Origin: Panorpa germanica
Lineage: Eukaryota > Arthropoda > Insecta > Mecoptera > Panorpidae
Assembly (NCBI GenBank): GCA_963678705.1
Contig: OY783207.1
Coordinates: 6,324,001-6,388,000, forward strand
Direction: 5' to 3'
Length of the DNA stretch: 64,000 nucleotides
This document shows, piece after piece, positions 9,581 to 21,825 of the stretch. Position numbers and translations under genes: made by a program. The notes under the pieces are model-generated. The model saw only the letters and a list, made by a program, of their open reading frames with translations. It made no database searches and was not told the origin of the DNA. The first letter of the stretch is position 1; every line of letters starts with the position of its first letter.

Positions 9581-11129
9581 TTGGTTTTGTCCAGGCTTAG
9601 ATTATCCATAAAGGGCGATCTAAGAAAAAAACATCACCTACGCCTGAGAGGAGAAACGCAAAAATCTGAGTACTGCTCAAAAGAAATCTATTGCTCGAGC
9701 GTTGCTGATCTCGGACTCACTTCTGTCGGCTATCATAGGACATTCCTTCAATTTCGGTAACCGAAAGTAGCAAGTGCCAAAGAAATAATTCGATACAAAC
9801 TTACAAACTCTTAATGTACTATTTATTGTACTGAGCTGTGAGTTTTAAATAAGCTGAAAAAACGCGGGAAAATTTAAAACGTCACAAGACTTAATGGTGG
9901 ATTCGCTGTATTTTCGGGTTCAATTTTCGAATCAGCGGTATATGTTCTGGGTTGACATTGACAAAAATTACTGAAGAAGGAAGTGGTGATTATTTGAGTG
10001 ATACTGTTGTTGTTTATGGTAAATGAAGTGTTTCTTTCAACGAAGGACCAAAGAATTCGTACCAAAAAATAAAATTATTGCATTTTTAATATTTCTCAAA
10101 AATTTGATAGTAGAAGTGGGTAAACCATATTAAACCCCATCTGAGAGATTGATTCTAAAATCTGTATAAAATCAATATATACAAAATTGACTAAATTTAT
10201 TAATCCTTACCTGTAGACAAAAGAAACAAACTTTAATGCTTTTATTCCAAAATTTCAATTTCCTCTGTTCAATTTCTAAGCCAAAACTTCGCTCGTCAAA
10301 TGTTTACGCTTTGCGATCCCTATATCATGGATTTCAATTTTAAGAAAATCACAACACAAATACATATGTGTTAAGAAGAGCGAAAAAAGGACCGTGAACC
10401 TAATTATTATAAAAAAAAAAATAGATATGTGTTTTGATTTTCTTTACATATTTATAAATTCCACTAAAATCATTATTCAATAGAGACACATTCCTTGAAT
10501 AAAATTATCGTTCCAACCTTATCAATTATAGCAAAACTATTTATAAACTAACACAGAATCGTTCAAGTGACTTTGAATCTAAAACTGGCTTCAAATTAAT
10601 TTAATATCTCAAAGACAGTTCCATTGAGACTTGTTATCAGAATTTCAACTCATCTTCAGAATATCTCATCGTTTAATTAACATTATTAATAATTATATTT
10701 AGCTATAGTTTGTATTAAATTTGTTTCTCCTTTGTTAAAAGTCTGTCGCATTTGATGTAGGATCTTCTCTCACTTCTTTCTCTCTTAAAATTAATAAACT
10801 CTCTTCAGTTTGTTGTCTACGCATTCTTAGCTTTGAAGTTATTAGATCACCATCAGTCAGCTTCACGTTACAGTCTCCTGCTTATATTAAAATTATAACA
10901 TCAGCCGTAACTTTAACATAAAATACAATTACAATGTTATCCAACCTACGAGAATGTTTAAAATTAAGTTAGAAAATCTAAAATCGATTTTTCATCTTGA
11001 CATGTGTATCCAAATATGAATATAATTTAAACCGCTACCTTTTCTTTATCCCGGGATCCTCCTAATATGTTATACACAATCCCATTTAATACTTTTCTAT
11101 CTTTACATGATATACCCGTTTTTCCAATC
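9581..11129. other. Non-coding stretch with a SINE-2 5' fragment
   Basis: About 9885-9960 repeats the front half of SINE-2 (CTGTATTTTCGGGTTC, then TATGTTCTGGGTT). The 9595-9775 part is richer in G+C but shows no recognisable product, although a 101-codon frame overlaps it. The remainder to 11129 is AT-rich with nothing recognised. Confidence 0.45.
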
Positions 11130-11256
11130 CAGAGGTTCTTAAACTTTTCTTCGGCAATAACCAAAAGATATACATCAATGGTTAAAAAAGACTATCGTTA
11201 TTAGGATTTTCAATAACACATATCACTTTCCACGGAATACCGATTAGGAACCACTG
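11130..11256. mobile_element. Candidate hAT-like MITE
   Basis: The left end reads CAGAGGTTCTTAAAC and the right end, in reverse complement, reads CAGTGGTTCCTAATC. These agree at most positions and resemble the CAGNGGTTC termini of many hAT elements. The flanking 8-mers (TTCCAATC at 11122 and TTCTACAC at 11257) match at five of eight positions, compatible with a decayed 8-bp target duplication. At 127 bp it cannot encode a transposase. Confidence 0.45.
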
Positions 11257-13404
11257 TTCTACACGCATTTTGTGTTTGTAATATATACTCGTACTGGAAC
11301 TACCCCATAATTTAACCTTTCGGCTTATCAGGTTATTCTTTATTACTATTTGCCGGGTTAAACCAATTTCCACAGGACCCAAAACTATATTTGTATAACC
11401 ATAATCTTAAACTCCAGAAAATGATCGTGCAGGACTTTTGAATTTTGCAGAGTTCAAGTCCATTTTATAACAAAATCTGACACTTTTTCTAATATTTTTT
11501 AAGAAATAGTGAACTAATATTGAAATTCAGTTCACGAATTTGGTGATCTCTACCTCTCTCTCTGGTTTAAATGGGACATGTTATTGCCTTGTAAAGCAGC
11601 ATTAGCATGCAGATTATGGTCAATGGAGGGTGCGGCATTTCACGTTTTCCCAAGATCAAATTCAAACTCAAACACGGAAGTAGCACTTACCACTTATAAC
11701 ACAGCCCGATCTGCTCTATGCTGTAATATCTATTCAAATTGAAGTTTTATGCGAACATATTCTTCTTATCCGGTAAATCATAAACCGTAATCACTGCCAA
11801 ATATTACGATTTCCATTTCCTAGAAATTAAATAATGCAAGAAGAATCTTGTAATGCTATAGGGTGACATTTAAAATCGAATATATGAAAATACGAATTAT
11901 TTTATTGAAATCAAATCATACAACTAGTAGAGTCTAATTATTCCAGATAGTTAATTATCTTGTAAGTGTTTGTATTTCTATACAAAAGATTTCTGTAATA
12001 AATTATACAACTAATACATTTTGAAAGAGAATGTACGACAATTTATTGTGGTTGACCGGATTAACCGATAACAAACCATGAACCACAATTATGATATACT
12101 GACAACAAAGAGTTGACCAAATTAGACCAGATAAAATCACTGCTTTAGAAATAAATATAAATAAAAGGCCACCCTATACACACACTCCTAACAGAGTCAT
12201 ATACAGCAAGCATATGAGATTTTATCAACCATTGTTATGATAACATTTATATAAAACGTATTTCATATCTTAATTAGTATTTGTCTGCATTTAGGGATTT
12301 CTACGACAGACGGATCTTATAAGTATAGATAATGTACTTATGGCTATCGTGTGATAACAAAATGTTCTTTAATTTCAGGTCTGGAAGCTTATTGCGGGGT
12401 CGAGAAAATTATATCCTAACTGGAAAGAATGAAATTTAAGGTAGAACTAGATCTTACTTATCAGGTGTCTTCAATATTTGAACTACTAGGCTCAAGTTTA
12501 TATTTAAAGGCTGCATTTAGAGGTTTCTAGTTGCAAGTCTATAAGTTCTGAAACAATTGTTCATAGTTTATGATTGATCCTTTTTTAACCATGATGATGT
12601 CACGGCTACCTTTTGGGTTGAAGTCATAGGGTTGAACTTGGAATATTCATAGAATTAAATACCTCTAACGACTCATTGTAATATTATAACTAGAGAAAAG
12701 CATTTCGGGTTGGTGCCATCTTTGGAAACAGAAATAATCATATAAGCAGGTTATATAAGTGAATCTCTTAAAATATTTGTCATTAGAATAACACTCAAGA
12801 TAACTTATGTATATGTTTTTTTATTAGCTACGAGAAGTTACAAACTATCAACCTAATGATATTTGACAATAAATACTTGGCAAACATGGACAATTTTATG
12901 TTTGTCGTAGAAAGATAAAGACAACACAATATAAACAACACTGAACAGATAGAGACAACGTTACCAATTATCTCTTAAGACAAATTTCTCGCAAGAGTGG
13001 GCATTTCCGTGTGTTTCTATGTTCAGTAGCGAGTAATCAAACTGTCTTAAGACTCCGATTTAAACAGGCATTTTCTTAACTTACAAGGAATCAACCCAGC
13101 CTGGTCCGAGGCAAATTTATATTTCACTCTGTGTCAAAGATTCGCCGTACTATTCCCCACTCATTAGAATAACCTACAGTAAAATAATTTTACGGTAGGA
13201 TCCTCTTTTTTGTTACACTCATTCACTCCTCCTACTCTTCCTTCTTCTCGTCTAAAGATCTACTTATACAATTAAATCTGAGCTAGCGTTCCTAATATTG
13301 GCGCTCTGCGCGACCACATATCTCTCACGCGAGCACTGATCTTGAAAGGTAATCATTATTAACAACATTGAGTGCTGCTTGAAGCGTACTTTGACATTAT
13401 AGAC
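11257..13404. other. AT-rich stretch, no gene seen
   Basis: No frame with a recognisable domain. A short inverted repeat (ATTGTGGTT / AACCACAAT) sits at 12045-12089. The last part, 13120-13340, is somewhat richer in G+C and pyrimidines. Nothing else is supported. Confidence 0.45.
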
Positions 13405-13580
13405 AACAATGGGCTGGTGTACCATGACTTAATTTCTATAACATCGTCCACTATATTAATAAAGTTGGCTACCAAGACCTCAAACTTAATAGTACGACAT
13501 GTTACGTCATAAATATGGCCGGCATCTGTAGCATTAAAACTTTAAATCAAAGTTTTAATTGCTATATCTCCGTCAACATT
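13405..13580 (-). repeat. Dispersed repeat family A, reversed copy
   Basis: In reverse complement it reads ATGTTGACGGAGATATAGC, then a TTACGTCATAA region, then ATTAAGTCATGGTACACCAGCCCATTG, in the same order as 1385-1712. The middle, with the TATA-like box, is missing or unrecognisable, so this is an internally deleted or rearranged copy. Confidence 0.55.
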
Positions 13581-14033
13581 TGGATATTTAATCAAATTAA
13601 AACGCTAATATACATTTATTACCGGCAATTTCAATTTAATATGAACTCACAAGCCCATTGATTTTGTTCTATTCTCCATCTATTTTCCATAACCTTCCGT
13701 TTTAATAAGGAACTACAATTATTTAAGAAGAACACACTTTCATTCTCACGCACCTTTCTCAATGTGTGTCGTAACTTAACCTAAAAAATGACATCCATTT
13801 AGTTCTCTAACATTGTGTAACACAACAAGTACTGACTTGTTGACTTCCATTGTAACAATTTGGCTTATTTGTCCATTTTATTCCCTTCGTTTCCTGCCGG
13901 TCAAGATTATTATAACCTATTTTGACAACACTAAGAGTATTTGAAGTTTCAGCTCTTGTTTTCCTCTACCTCCTACGACTCGGTCCTAGAGACAGGAAGT
14001 GAAGTACACACTCCCTTACATCTCTACGTATAG

Positions 14034-14062
14034 ATAGGGATAGGGACAGGGACAGGGACACA
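14034..14062. repeat. GGGATA/GGGACA hexamer microsatellite
   Basis: About five hexamer units run through ATAGGGATAGGGACAGGGAC and continue to 14062. It is not the TTAGG insect telomere repeat, although its G-triplet spacing could allow quadruplex formation. The flanks at 13960-14170 are G+C-richer but hold no recognised gene. Confidence 0.8.
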
Positions 14063-14325
14063 CTCACTGTATGACGGGCACTAATGTTTATGTTTTTTTA
14101 TTGGTGGGGACTAGTAGAGTTGTCCCGTGCGCCAAGTCTCTTCTTATATACCTCTAACATTCTCAGTGGACAGCAAGTAAGACTAACGGACTAGATATGG
14201 TTGATAATTCAGTGGCGTACGATGTACCTTTATCTTACGTTAGAATGGGAACACTTTTATATATAATACATTTATTTAATGGTCAGCATAACTTTTTTTT
14301 AAATTTATTAAAGACGATTCAAGTA

Positions 14326-14475
14326 GCTCATTGAGTGGCCGAGTTAGTTAAGTCATAGACTCTAACATTCAGCTATGTTTAGGTCCGGGTTTGATTCCCG
14401 GAGATATGAAATAAATGTATTCTATGAATACATAAAGAATAAACTCATCAAATGATAAACAAATCATATAAATAA
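14326..14475 (+). repeat. tRNA-derived SINE-1 (Ser/Leu-type head)
   Basis: The head carries GTGGCCGAGTTAGTTAAG (14335-14352), an A-box sequence typical of class II tRNAs such as Ser and Leu, and GGGTTTGATTCCCGG (14387-14401), a near-consensus B box. The spacing fits a tRNA with a variable arm. The body (AAATAAATGTATT, TCAAATGATAAACAAATCA, AATAAACAAATC) is shared with 4826-4955, so this is an interspersed element and not a functional tRNA gene. The acceptor stem is not convincing. Confidence 0.65.
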
Positions 14476-14663
14476 ACAAATCTACAAAACACACAATTAT
14501 ATTATTACAATTAATGCGAGATATAATCTAGCTATAGGTCGTAAAGTAAAAGTAGTCAACTGTATATTAAAATTAACCCACATTATACAACCAGGAATGA
14601 ATATATAATTCGTTATAATACAATATTATAGTAGAACAAAAGTAAAAAGGATAAGAGCATTCC

Positions 14664-14810
14664 CAGTAAACCATTTGGTGAAGTTTAAGTCAACATAAAA
14701 AGTCTACTATAGTTCACATCAATTTATTTTTCGCATGGATTCAGAAATGTGAAGTGGTTTCGCCATTTGCAGTCTATAACGCAAGCTTTTCATATAAACG
14801 ACTGAATTTT
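14664..14810 (+). repeat. Dispersed repeat family B, diverged copy
   Basis: Shares AGTAAACCATTTGGTGAAGT, CTATAGTTC.CATC, TCGCCATTTGCAG and TTTCATATAAACGACTG in the same order as the reverse complement of 23551-23726. It is more diverged than the 23628/35596 pair. Confidence 0.55.
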
Positions 14811-16909
14811 GAGCCAATTCTTTCATGGCAAACTTTATAAATAGAATCTAATCTATAATTTCCAATGGAGTTTAATCCGTTAATGCTTGATGCCAGACAG
14901 CTGTGATTCACAGATCAGCGCTATATATTCTGATATGATTGTTATTAATTTCATTTCAATTGATTACTGTTAATAAATATACATACATTACAATAAACTA
15001 CAAAGCAATACATGTTACTGTTAAACAACAGTTCCATATCTACTGATATCTTGCCAAATATATACAGCTATCCTAAAAATAGCATAACATTAAACTGTAA
15101 TTATAGGAGTTTTTAAATAGCTGTAAAACGAGAAAATAAGGATAAAGGTCAACGGAACCAAGAATATAACATTTTCAATAAAATGTGACAACGTATATTT
15201 ACCTAATATGTGAGTTAATATTGCATGCATAAAACTGAAACATAGAAGATATGTAAATATTACTTTCATGACACGAATCAAAAATTATGTTAACAAAAAT
15301 ATATTGAATCGAATAAAAGATATACATTAATATTTGAGGTCCATAGGCAGTCATTTACAGACAAATATTTTTAGCAGGTCGAATTTTGCACACTGCATTA
15401 CAATTTCTATATGAGAGTACCGACTTTCTATACTACCGAACCTGAATTTTCTTCCGGTGAAAAAAGTGATATTTCACACCGTTATATTTTTATTTTATTT
15501 AAATATTTATATGGACCCTATAGTAATATATCCGGTAAAGATATATTAAGATATTCGTATCATGAATGTTCGTGTACACAAATAAATTTATATTTAGCAT
15601 TCATTTTATTAAACCGTATCAGAACCTTTGTCAAAATTAAGTCCTGTACTAATTTGCCGTATCTCATATAATGCTAATAAAAGAACTTAAAATATATGTC
15701 AACAAAGCAGAATAACTCGTAACCCTTGTCATTATAATCAAAATTGATAATAAAATATTTGAAATATTAATGAGAATCCTTTTTAAAAGTATTATTAAAA
15801 AAGTATTTCAGAATACAAGAGAAAAAACTCATCGGAAAAATGTTATTATCATCTAACTAACCTAAAATCGATTGACAGTTTCAAATTCAAATCAATGCGA
15901 AAGCATTGCGATCATTTGAGTACATTTGACGAATGGTAACACAATTTTTTAATTTTTAATAGAAAAATAAATCGGTAAATTGTTAATGAAATTAGCTAAG
16001 AATAGGCTCAGGTACTAATGTAATATTTGAATTAGCTTGTAAGTCAACTTCTACATGAAAAGTAGAAAATAAACGTTTGTATTAGCTTCTGGAAAGCTAG
16101 CAAGTGAGTAATTAAATAAAATTATAAATAAATACCGTTATTAAATATTATGGAATCTGTCTATATGACAGATCTCAATATAAAATTCAAAAGTCTAAAA
16201 TTGAATATAACCTGTTGAAGAATCACTTACTGTCATAATTTAAAATAAATGACTTTTCGAGAAACTTCTTTTTCTAAATATATATCACATATATCCTTTA
16301 AAAAAAATCAATTGCACTGCACTGTTTTATAAACTCCCTCGACACTGTCCCTTGTCTTGCGGACTTAAGAGACCTCATAATGTATGGCCTGGTACACAGG
16401 GGGTGGGCAAAAACATAAAATATAAAACTATGAGTTTATTGCTTCGAGTGTGTCTTTAAGGGCTCTTCCCCAATGTAAACAGGACGAAGGAAGACAAGTG
16501 CTTTTATCTTTAAAACTTGTTACACAAACAATATGAAGATAATTGAGACTGGAACTGGAAATGCTTCAACGAAGTATTAAAGAAAATTGCTTTTTGTGTA
16601 CAAACGATTTTCTATGTGTTATTAGGTTTTATGTAAAATAGTTTTGTATGTAGATAAAATTTAATGGGCAGGTTTAATGCCCCTGTATAATTATGTGATG
16701 GTTTTCATTGGTTTCAATTACTTTTCATATATTTTATATCGTATTTGGAAACAATTTTCTTAGTTAATTTCTTTAAGAATAGTAACACAATATAATTTGC
16801 AACATGTCTCTATCAGCAGTAGTAGTAATATTTTTTACTCAATGTTGCTTGCCATTAGACCTTACATTCCTTAGATACAATTTATTTATTTTTTAGAAAA
16901 GAATATACA
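14811..16909. other. AT-rich stretch with a SINE-2 scrap, no gene seen
   Basis: At 14873-14940 a decayed SINE-2 front end is recognisable (TTAATGCTTGATGCC.GACAGCTG). A pair of 60-90-codon frames near 15090-15671 has no family signature and a base composition like the surroundings. Nothing else is supported. Confidence 0.45.
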
Positions 16910-17200
16910 TCAGTGAAGATAGCAAGACTGCTAAGTTTTTTACTTCACTGTTTGGACCAGACTGCCAACTCTTAGACTGCTATCTTCACTGACGTTTCTT
17001 CACACACATTTCTTTTTATAACGGTCCTCTTGTTTGACTTTATTCTTTACTCCATTTTGTCCCTTGCTTTACTTCTATCAGCTTCCTTTTTATTTCCATC
17101 ATCCTTTCTTCTAGGAACAGTTTATCCACGCTTTTACCACTTTCCACATTCCTCTTACCCTACTTTTTCCCACACATTCTGCATGGTTAAATTTAACCAA
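16910..17200 (-). pseudogene. Decayed non-LTR retrotransposon 3' end with terminal hairpin
   Basis: Read on the minus strand, about 17195-17020 gives a CRMCGKK zinc-knuckle-like start followed by a lysine- and glutamate-rich frame, broken by stops. That is the style of the C-terminal tail of R1/Jockey-like ORF2 proteins. Beyond it a perfect 15-bp inverted repeat (TCAGTGAAGATAGCA at 16910-16924 against 16978-16992) closes a hairpin of about 50 bases that would sit at the 3' end of the element RNA. Stops and the short length make it non-functional. The assignment to a clade is inference. Confidence 0.5.
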
Positions 17201-18299
17201 AATATATATTTTTATATTTTTTGTATTCATTATTATGAAATAGTAATTTAGTTATATTATTTTATTCTATGTAAAAATTCAGCAGAATTCTCTCAGACCT
17301 TAACCTAATAAGTATTAAATTTAACATCCGGTAATTATAACCTAATCAATTATCAAGATATAATACACATCTATTTTGTTCTACGATTATTTAATATATT
17401 TTTTATTTGTATCTGTGAAGTGAAGTTTATAGAAATAAATAAACGCATTTTATATAAAATTACAAAATCTAATTTCGTACAAAATACAGTCCACTACAAT
17501 TCAGGTAGCCTCAAGACAGACCATCAACACCTTTGGTCGCTTCGATCCGAATTACATCATTTTTGGCCGCTTCACTGCATGTTTTCTCGTCCTCATTTTG
17601 TCTTACCTTATCTAAATCTTGCAAAATGTCTCTACTGTAGTGTAATTGTCAGACTATATAGCATAGAGATCCGTGCTACGGCTAGGTGGAAAAGGAATTG
17701 CAGTTATTCCTGAAAAGTTCTATGGAAAATTACAACAGTTCCAATTTAAGTCCAGAGTCCGTTAATATAATCTTACATTCGCCCATCCTGATAGAGATTC
17801 GAACCTGCAAAATACCGTATATTCAAAAAATGATAGTTGTTGCTGAAAACAAGCCAGTGCTTCATTAGTTCACCGCTTTTTCAAATAAATCATTCACTTT
17901 TTCGAGAGCATTACCTACTACAAATACTACAAAATACTCGTAAAACATATTTCAAAATTCTGATAATCTGAAAATCAGCATAAAACATATAAATATGTAA
18001 CAGTTGTCATATTCACAACAGACAAACTCTGATTTTATGAATTGTAAAATCATAATTAAAAATTCAATTATATTTTTCGAAGCCCTTGAGAGTTTGAATA
18101 TTCCAACGATTTTAATTGAAGCGTTACACAATCTGCAATCTGCAATCTGCATATTATCTAATGGACCAACAACGCGACTCTACAAATACCTGTTTCTAGG
18201 CTATGTTAGGTTAATGAAAGCTCACCGGTTACGATCAGAAAATGAACAGACATATCGCATCGCGACTGTCGTAATATAGAATGTAGATAACGACTCTAT

Positions 18300-18400
18300 T
18301 CGTGACGTCATAATTACAATGAAGGCAAGGCGCTGGTGCATGCTGGGAGACTTATATAGAGACCTATATATAAGCTGTCTCGAACACACTGCTAATAATT
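18300..18400 (+). promoter_or_regulatory. Possible core promoter (CRE-like site plus TATA-like box)
   Basis: TGACGTCA near 18303 is followed about 60 bases later by CTATATATAAG near 18363-18373 inside a G+C-richer stretch, an arrangement seen at TATA promoters. No convincing downstream ORF or splice donor was identified, so this is suggestive only. Confidence 0.25.
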
Positions 18401-20282
18401 TGTCTTTTACATAATATGAAAATTAATTGTCGACAATTTGTCTATATAAATATAGTAGATTTGAAAGTGATTGAGACATTCCCTAAGTTTATAGAGTCAG
18501 AATTTGTGAGCTACATCATTGTCTTAGTAATATTTTCTATTACTATCTTGAAAAATCTTAGTTAAAATATATGTATATATACATATAGACTATATAAAAG
18601 ACTATAGTCTTTTCTTAATTAAAAACAATAGTCAATTTATTGTTAGGTGTAGTTTAATTTGTGATATCTCTTTATTATAACGTCAGGTTAATAAACAAAT
18701 ATATTTAATAATTATTTATTTATAATTGATAACTCATAGCTTGAATTTTTACATTAGAAGTCGTCTTCATTCGACCGCCATCCTAAAAATAAGAGGTATT
18801 CAGTGTTTTTCGTTTATCTTGAAAATTGCAACTTCCACAAAAATTTTGTTGAGAGCTTTTTAGAGAGATGATAATATTATCTACAACTTTTGTTAATTAC
18901 TTTTTGTTGTAACTTTTATAATAACAAAGATATAAGCAAAAGTAAATATTAACATAACTGATGTAATGGGCAGACTGTACTACTTGTAATATGCTGTCTG
19001 TATGTAATATGATGTCTGCTTTCTTGCGACAATTTTAATCTAAAAGTAAATTAATAGTAACAGAACTAAAATCTTAGCAGCAGTATTCCAAACAGCAATA
19101 AAATAGGTCACAATTCATTGTCTATTAAGTAGCATTGTTTACGTAACACGTAACTTTTGTTATGTTACAAAAACTTAACTCTGTGCTCAGTGTGATATCA
19201 TAATATTTGTCTACACTATTTGTCTCTAAATCCCCTTTTCTCTCATTTAATTGTCTTAATTCATTCATTCGACATATGTCACATTGTTCTTATGAAATCT
19301 GATAAGTTCAATTGTCAATGTTTGGTAAATATTTAATAAGGTTTAACCAGGTAACCTTTTCAGCTCAGTATCATCTCCTACACTACGAGCATGCAACTGG
19401 ATCTACAATCGGAGTTCCCAACCGAGGTGTCCGACTATTCACGATTCCGTGACGTCATGAACCATATAAACTAACAATTTATTCATAACTGGGAATTCAT
19501 TATCTCATAAATTAAATTTGATGTTGTTTGTAACTATTAACTAATTAAGTATACTTCAGATTTAAATTTAGATGTTGTTCTCTATAGTAATATTGATAAT
19601 AATAAAATTGATTGAATAATTAATATTTACGGATTCTTAGTAAAACCCTGATAATTAAACTCAATATACTTGGGGACTTGAAATCATAGTTGGGGTAGCT
19701 ATAGAATATTCTAGGAATAGTAGGCTCTCTACGTAGCATGGGAACAAGGTCCTTTTCTGTGACCGATCGCAACGCGTTCCTCCTTACATTATAATAACGA
19801 AAATAAGATTTTGAATAATTTTCAATTAGATATTCATGGAAATGTTCTTAATAGAATAATATATTAGATATTTATAACAACCCCAACTTTTCTATGTAAA
19901 TGTTAACTAATACTTAAATAACTTACAATTTAAGTCCGTCTATATAACATATTACATAATATCTACTAACTATTTTAATTGCTTTCGTTACTTGAATATC
20001 TATCCAGAAAACTTCTATAAATTTCTTTTCAATATATCTCGAATTACGTCTTACTAAGTGGAAACCTAATCAGTCATCCAGAAACTCAGCAACTAATATT
20101 AAATTTATATAAATAAATAAGAAAGTAATCTACTTTACCTTCTTCTTTAGTTACGTTACAGTTTTGGTCATATATTTTAAAGCTGAGAGATTCATGTAAA
20201 AAATTAAAGGAAAAGTATTCATCGAACCCTGTAATATATAATAATATATTGGAACATAATGTACACTTGCTAAATACAAAAT

Positions 20283-20385
20283 ATAAATATTACATAATTT
20301 CAGGGACAATCCATTAATTACGTCACAAACAAACCAGGGGGGAGAGGGTCCCCAAAGTGTGACAAGATGTGACATGCGGGGAAGG
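20283..20385 (+). repeat. Dispersed repeat family E, copy 1
   Basis: Shares CCATTAATTACGTCA, a G-rich block, GTGTGACAAGA.GTGACA and a second G-rich block with 50186-50275 on the same strand. The minus-strand reading of the first block (DVINGW/L) appears in spurious frames at both sites. Its class is unknown; it resembles a repeat type common in arthropod genomes. Confidence 0.55.
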
Positions 20386-21291
20386 AGTAGTCATTGGATT
20401 TGTGGTGTCACATCTAATCTAAAATTAGACTTAAAAAAATAATAATATTAAAATCAAAATGCAAAAGAAGTATTTCTTCAAATGAGTGACAAAAAATTAT
20501 GAAATTGAAAAGTAAAATAATGAAATTTGTGAGACGTAATTCATGGATGATCCTGACTAGTAAAATTCAATCAAAAACAATCTCAATCGAGATAAATTGA
20601 ATGATAGTTCAAATTATTTACATGTGGAACAATGAGAGTGAATGAGATGCAAATACATTAGACGTGTTGAGGAAAACAAATCGATATATTGTCTAATAAA
20701 TATAAAGAGATATTTGTTATTTTGATTGAGGGAATCATATTGTAACATACCAACGTATTTAAATGATTTGAAAGACTTTTTAGGTCCACACATTTTTTTC
20801 ACCTTATGTGGCCAATTCATATGCATATCTATGTACGAGTATATGAGAGTCTGTATTCATATGCTGGATATAAAACTACTTGGAAATTCAATTCTATAAA
20901 ACTTTCAATTAATAGTTTGTAACTCGAAGTTAGTTATAAACTTAATTAAAGAAAGCAGTGCTCTTGCAATTCTTGTACATAGTACATGACCAAATACTCT
21001 CTCAATACAAGCAACATCAATTCTAAATTCAATATTACATTTCATTAAACGAAATTGTTTTAATTAACATTTAATTTCAAAAAATGTAAACAACACTATT
21101 ACCAATGGTGAAGCAACAAAGTGATATTAATTAACTTTAAACAATTAATTGCTCAATAAATATTTCGACATTTTATAATAATTTTTAATTAAATAATTTC
21201 TAATAAATATTCAAACATTATTTAGTGAAGTGTGCTCACCCGTTAACTTGTTTTTTTCCATGAAACTGTTTTTGTTTTTTTTTTATTTTAG

Positions 21292-21432
21292 AGTTAAAAA
21301 CGTAAATATTGATGCGTTATTCACATCCCACAGCATCTCTGGAGGTGGACCAATACACCACGGTGACTTACCGTTTCTCTTTAAGATCTCTACAACCGGT
21401 TCTCTCAACCCAAACTATACCATTAGCATTTA
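21292..21432 (+). CDS. Possible terminal coding exon of an unidentified gene
   Basis: A long pyrimidine tract (21251-21289) ends in TTTTAG, a strong 3' splice-site context. From 21292 a frame of 46 codons runs to TAA at 21430-21432. The island is clearly richer in G+C than its flanks, with many codons ending in C. The product would end ...GSLNPNYTISI and contain a glycine/histidine turn (ISGGGPIHHGD). I do not recognise a family. The minus strand is also open for 43 codons here (21414-21286) and carries a GTAAGT donor-like word at 21371-21366, so the coding strand is uncertain. An old repeat is the alternative. Confidence 0.3.
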
Positions 21433-21825
21433 AATCGATACTAATTTTAAAATTTATAAAATAATTTATTTCTCATAAAGCACGTTATGTCGCATCTAAA
21501 TAAATTAACTAATTAAAAATTCTGTGCTTGGTAAATTAGTAACTTTGTCACTCAAAATATCTAGCCTGTCATTTTTTAATATAATTGGATAAAAGTCTGT
21601 GTGTGTGTTTCAATATTAAATACAAACATCTGCATAATTTGTACATGACATCTTCAATATCAAAAAACTATATATTTTCTAATAATATTCTTTATTATTT
21701 ATATTAATACTCGTATTTTCACATTTCTACTAAAAATGGTGGAGAATAGAGGAATATTTTTTTACTAGTGCATAAAAGAAATTAAAAACGAAAACCATTA
21801 ATCTTGTCGTTAACAAGATAAGACA

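Larger units (their letters stand above)
17201..21285. other. AT-rich stretch with small repeats and a possible promoter
   Basis: No gene is recognised. A B-box-like word (GGTTCGAATC on the minus strand, 17805-17796) marks a possible SINE scrap. A threefold AATCTGC tandem lies at 18129-18152. TGACGTCA sites occur near 18303 and 19451. Repeat family E is at 20283-20385. The short frames in this region overlap on both strands and look random. Confidence 0.45.

Noticed and set aside
9595-9760. G+C-richer coding exon behind SINE-2
   Set aside because: The 101-codon frame overlaps SINE sequence for its first third, and the remainder has no recognisable domain or splice signals.
14034-14062. Interstitial telomere repeat
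   Set aside because: Units are GGGATA/GGGACA, not TTAGG, so it is an ordinary microsatellite.
14326-14405. Functional tRNA-Ser/Leu gene
   Set aside because: A and B boxes are good, but acceptor-stem pairing is not convincing and the sequence continues into a body shared with 4826-4955, which marks a SINE.
15411-15671. 86-codon plus-strand frame
   Set aside because: Amino-acid make-up reflects AT-rich composition; no family signature.
21296-21375. snRNA-like sequence (a TGTGAATAACG word on the minus strand recalls an Sm-site context)
   Set aside because: Only a short word matches. No characteristic 5' end or stem arrangement of a spliceosomal RNA was found.
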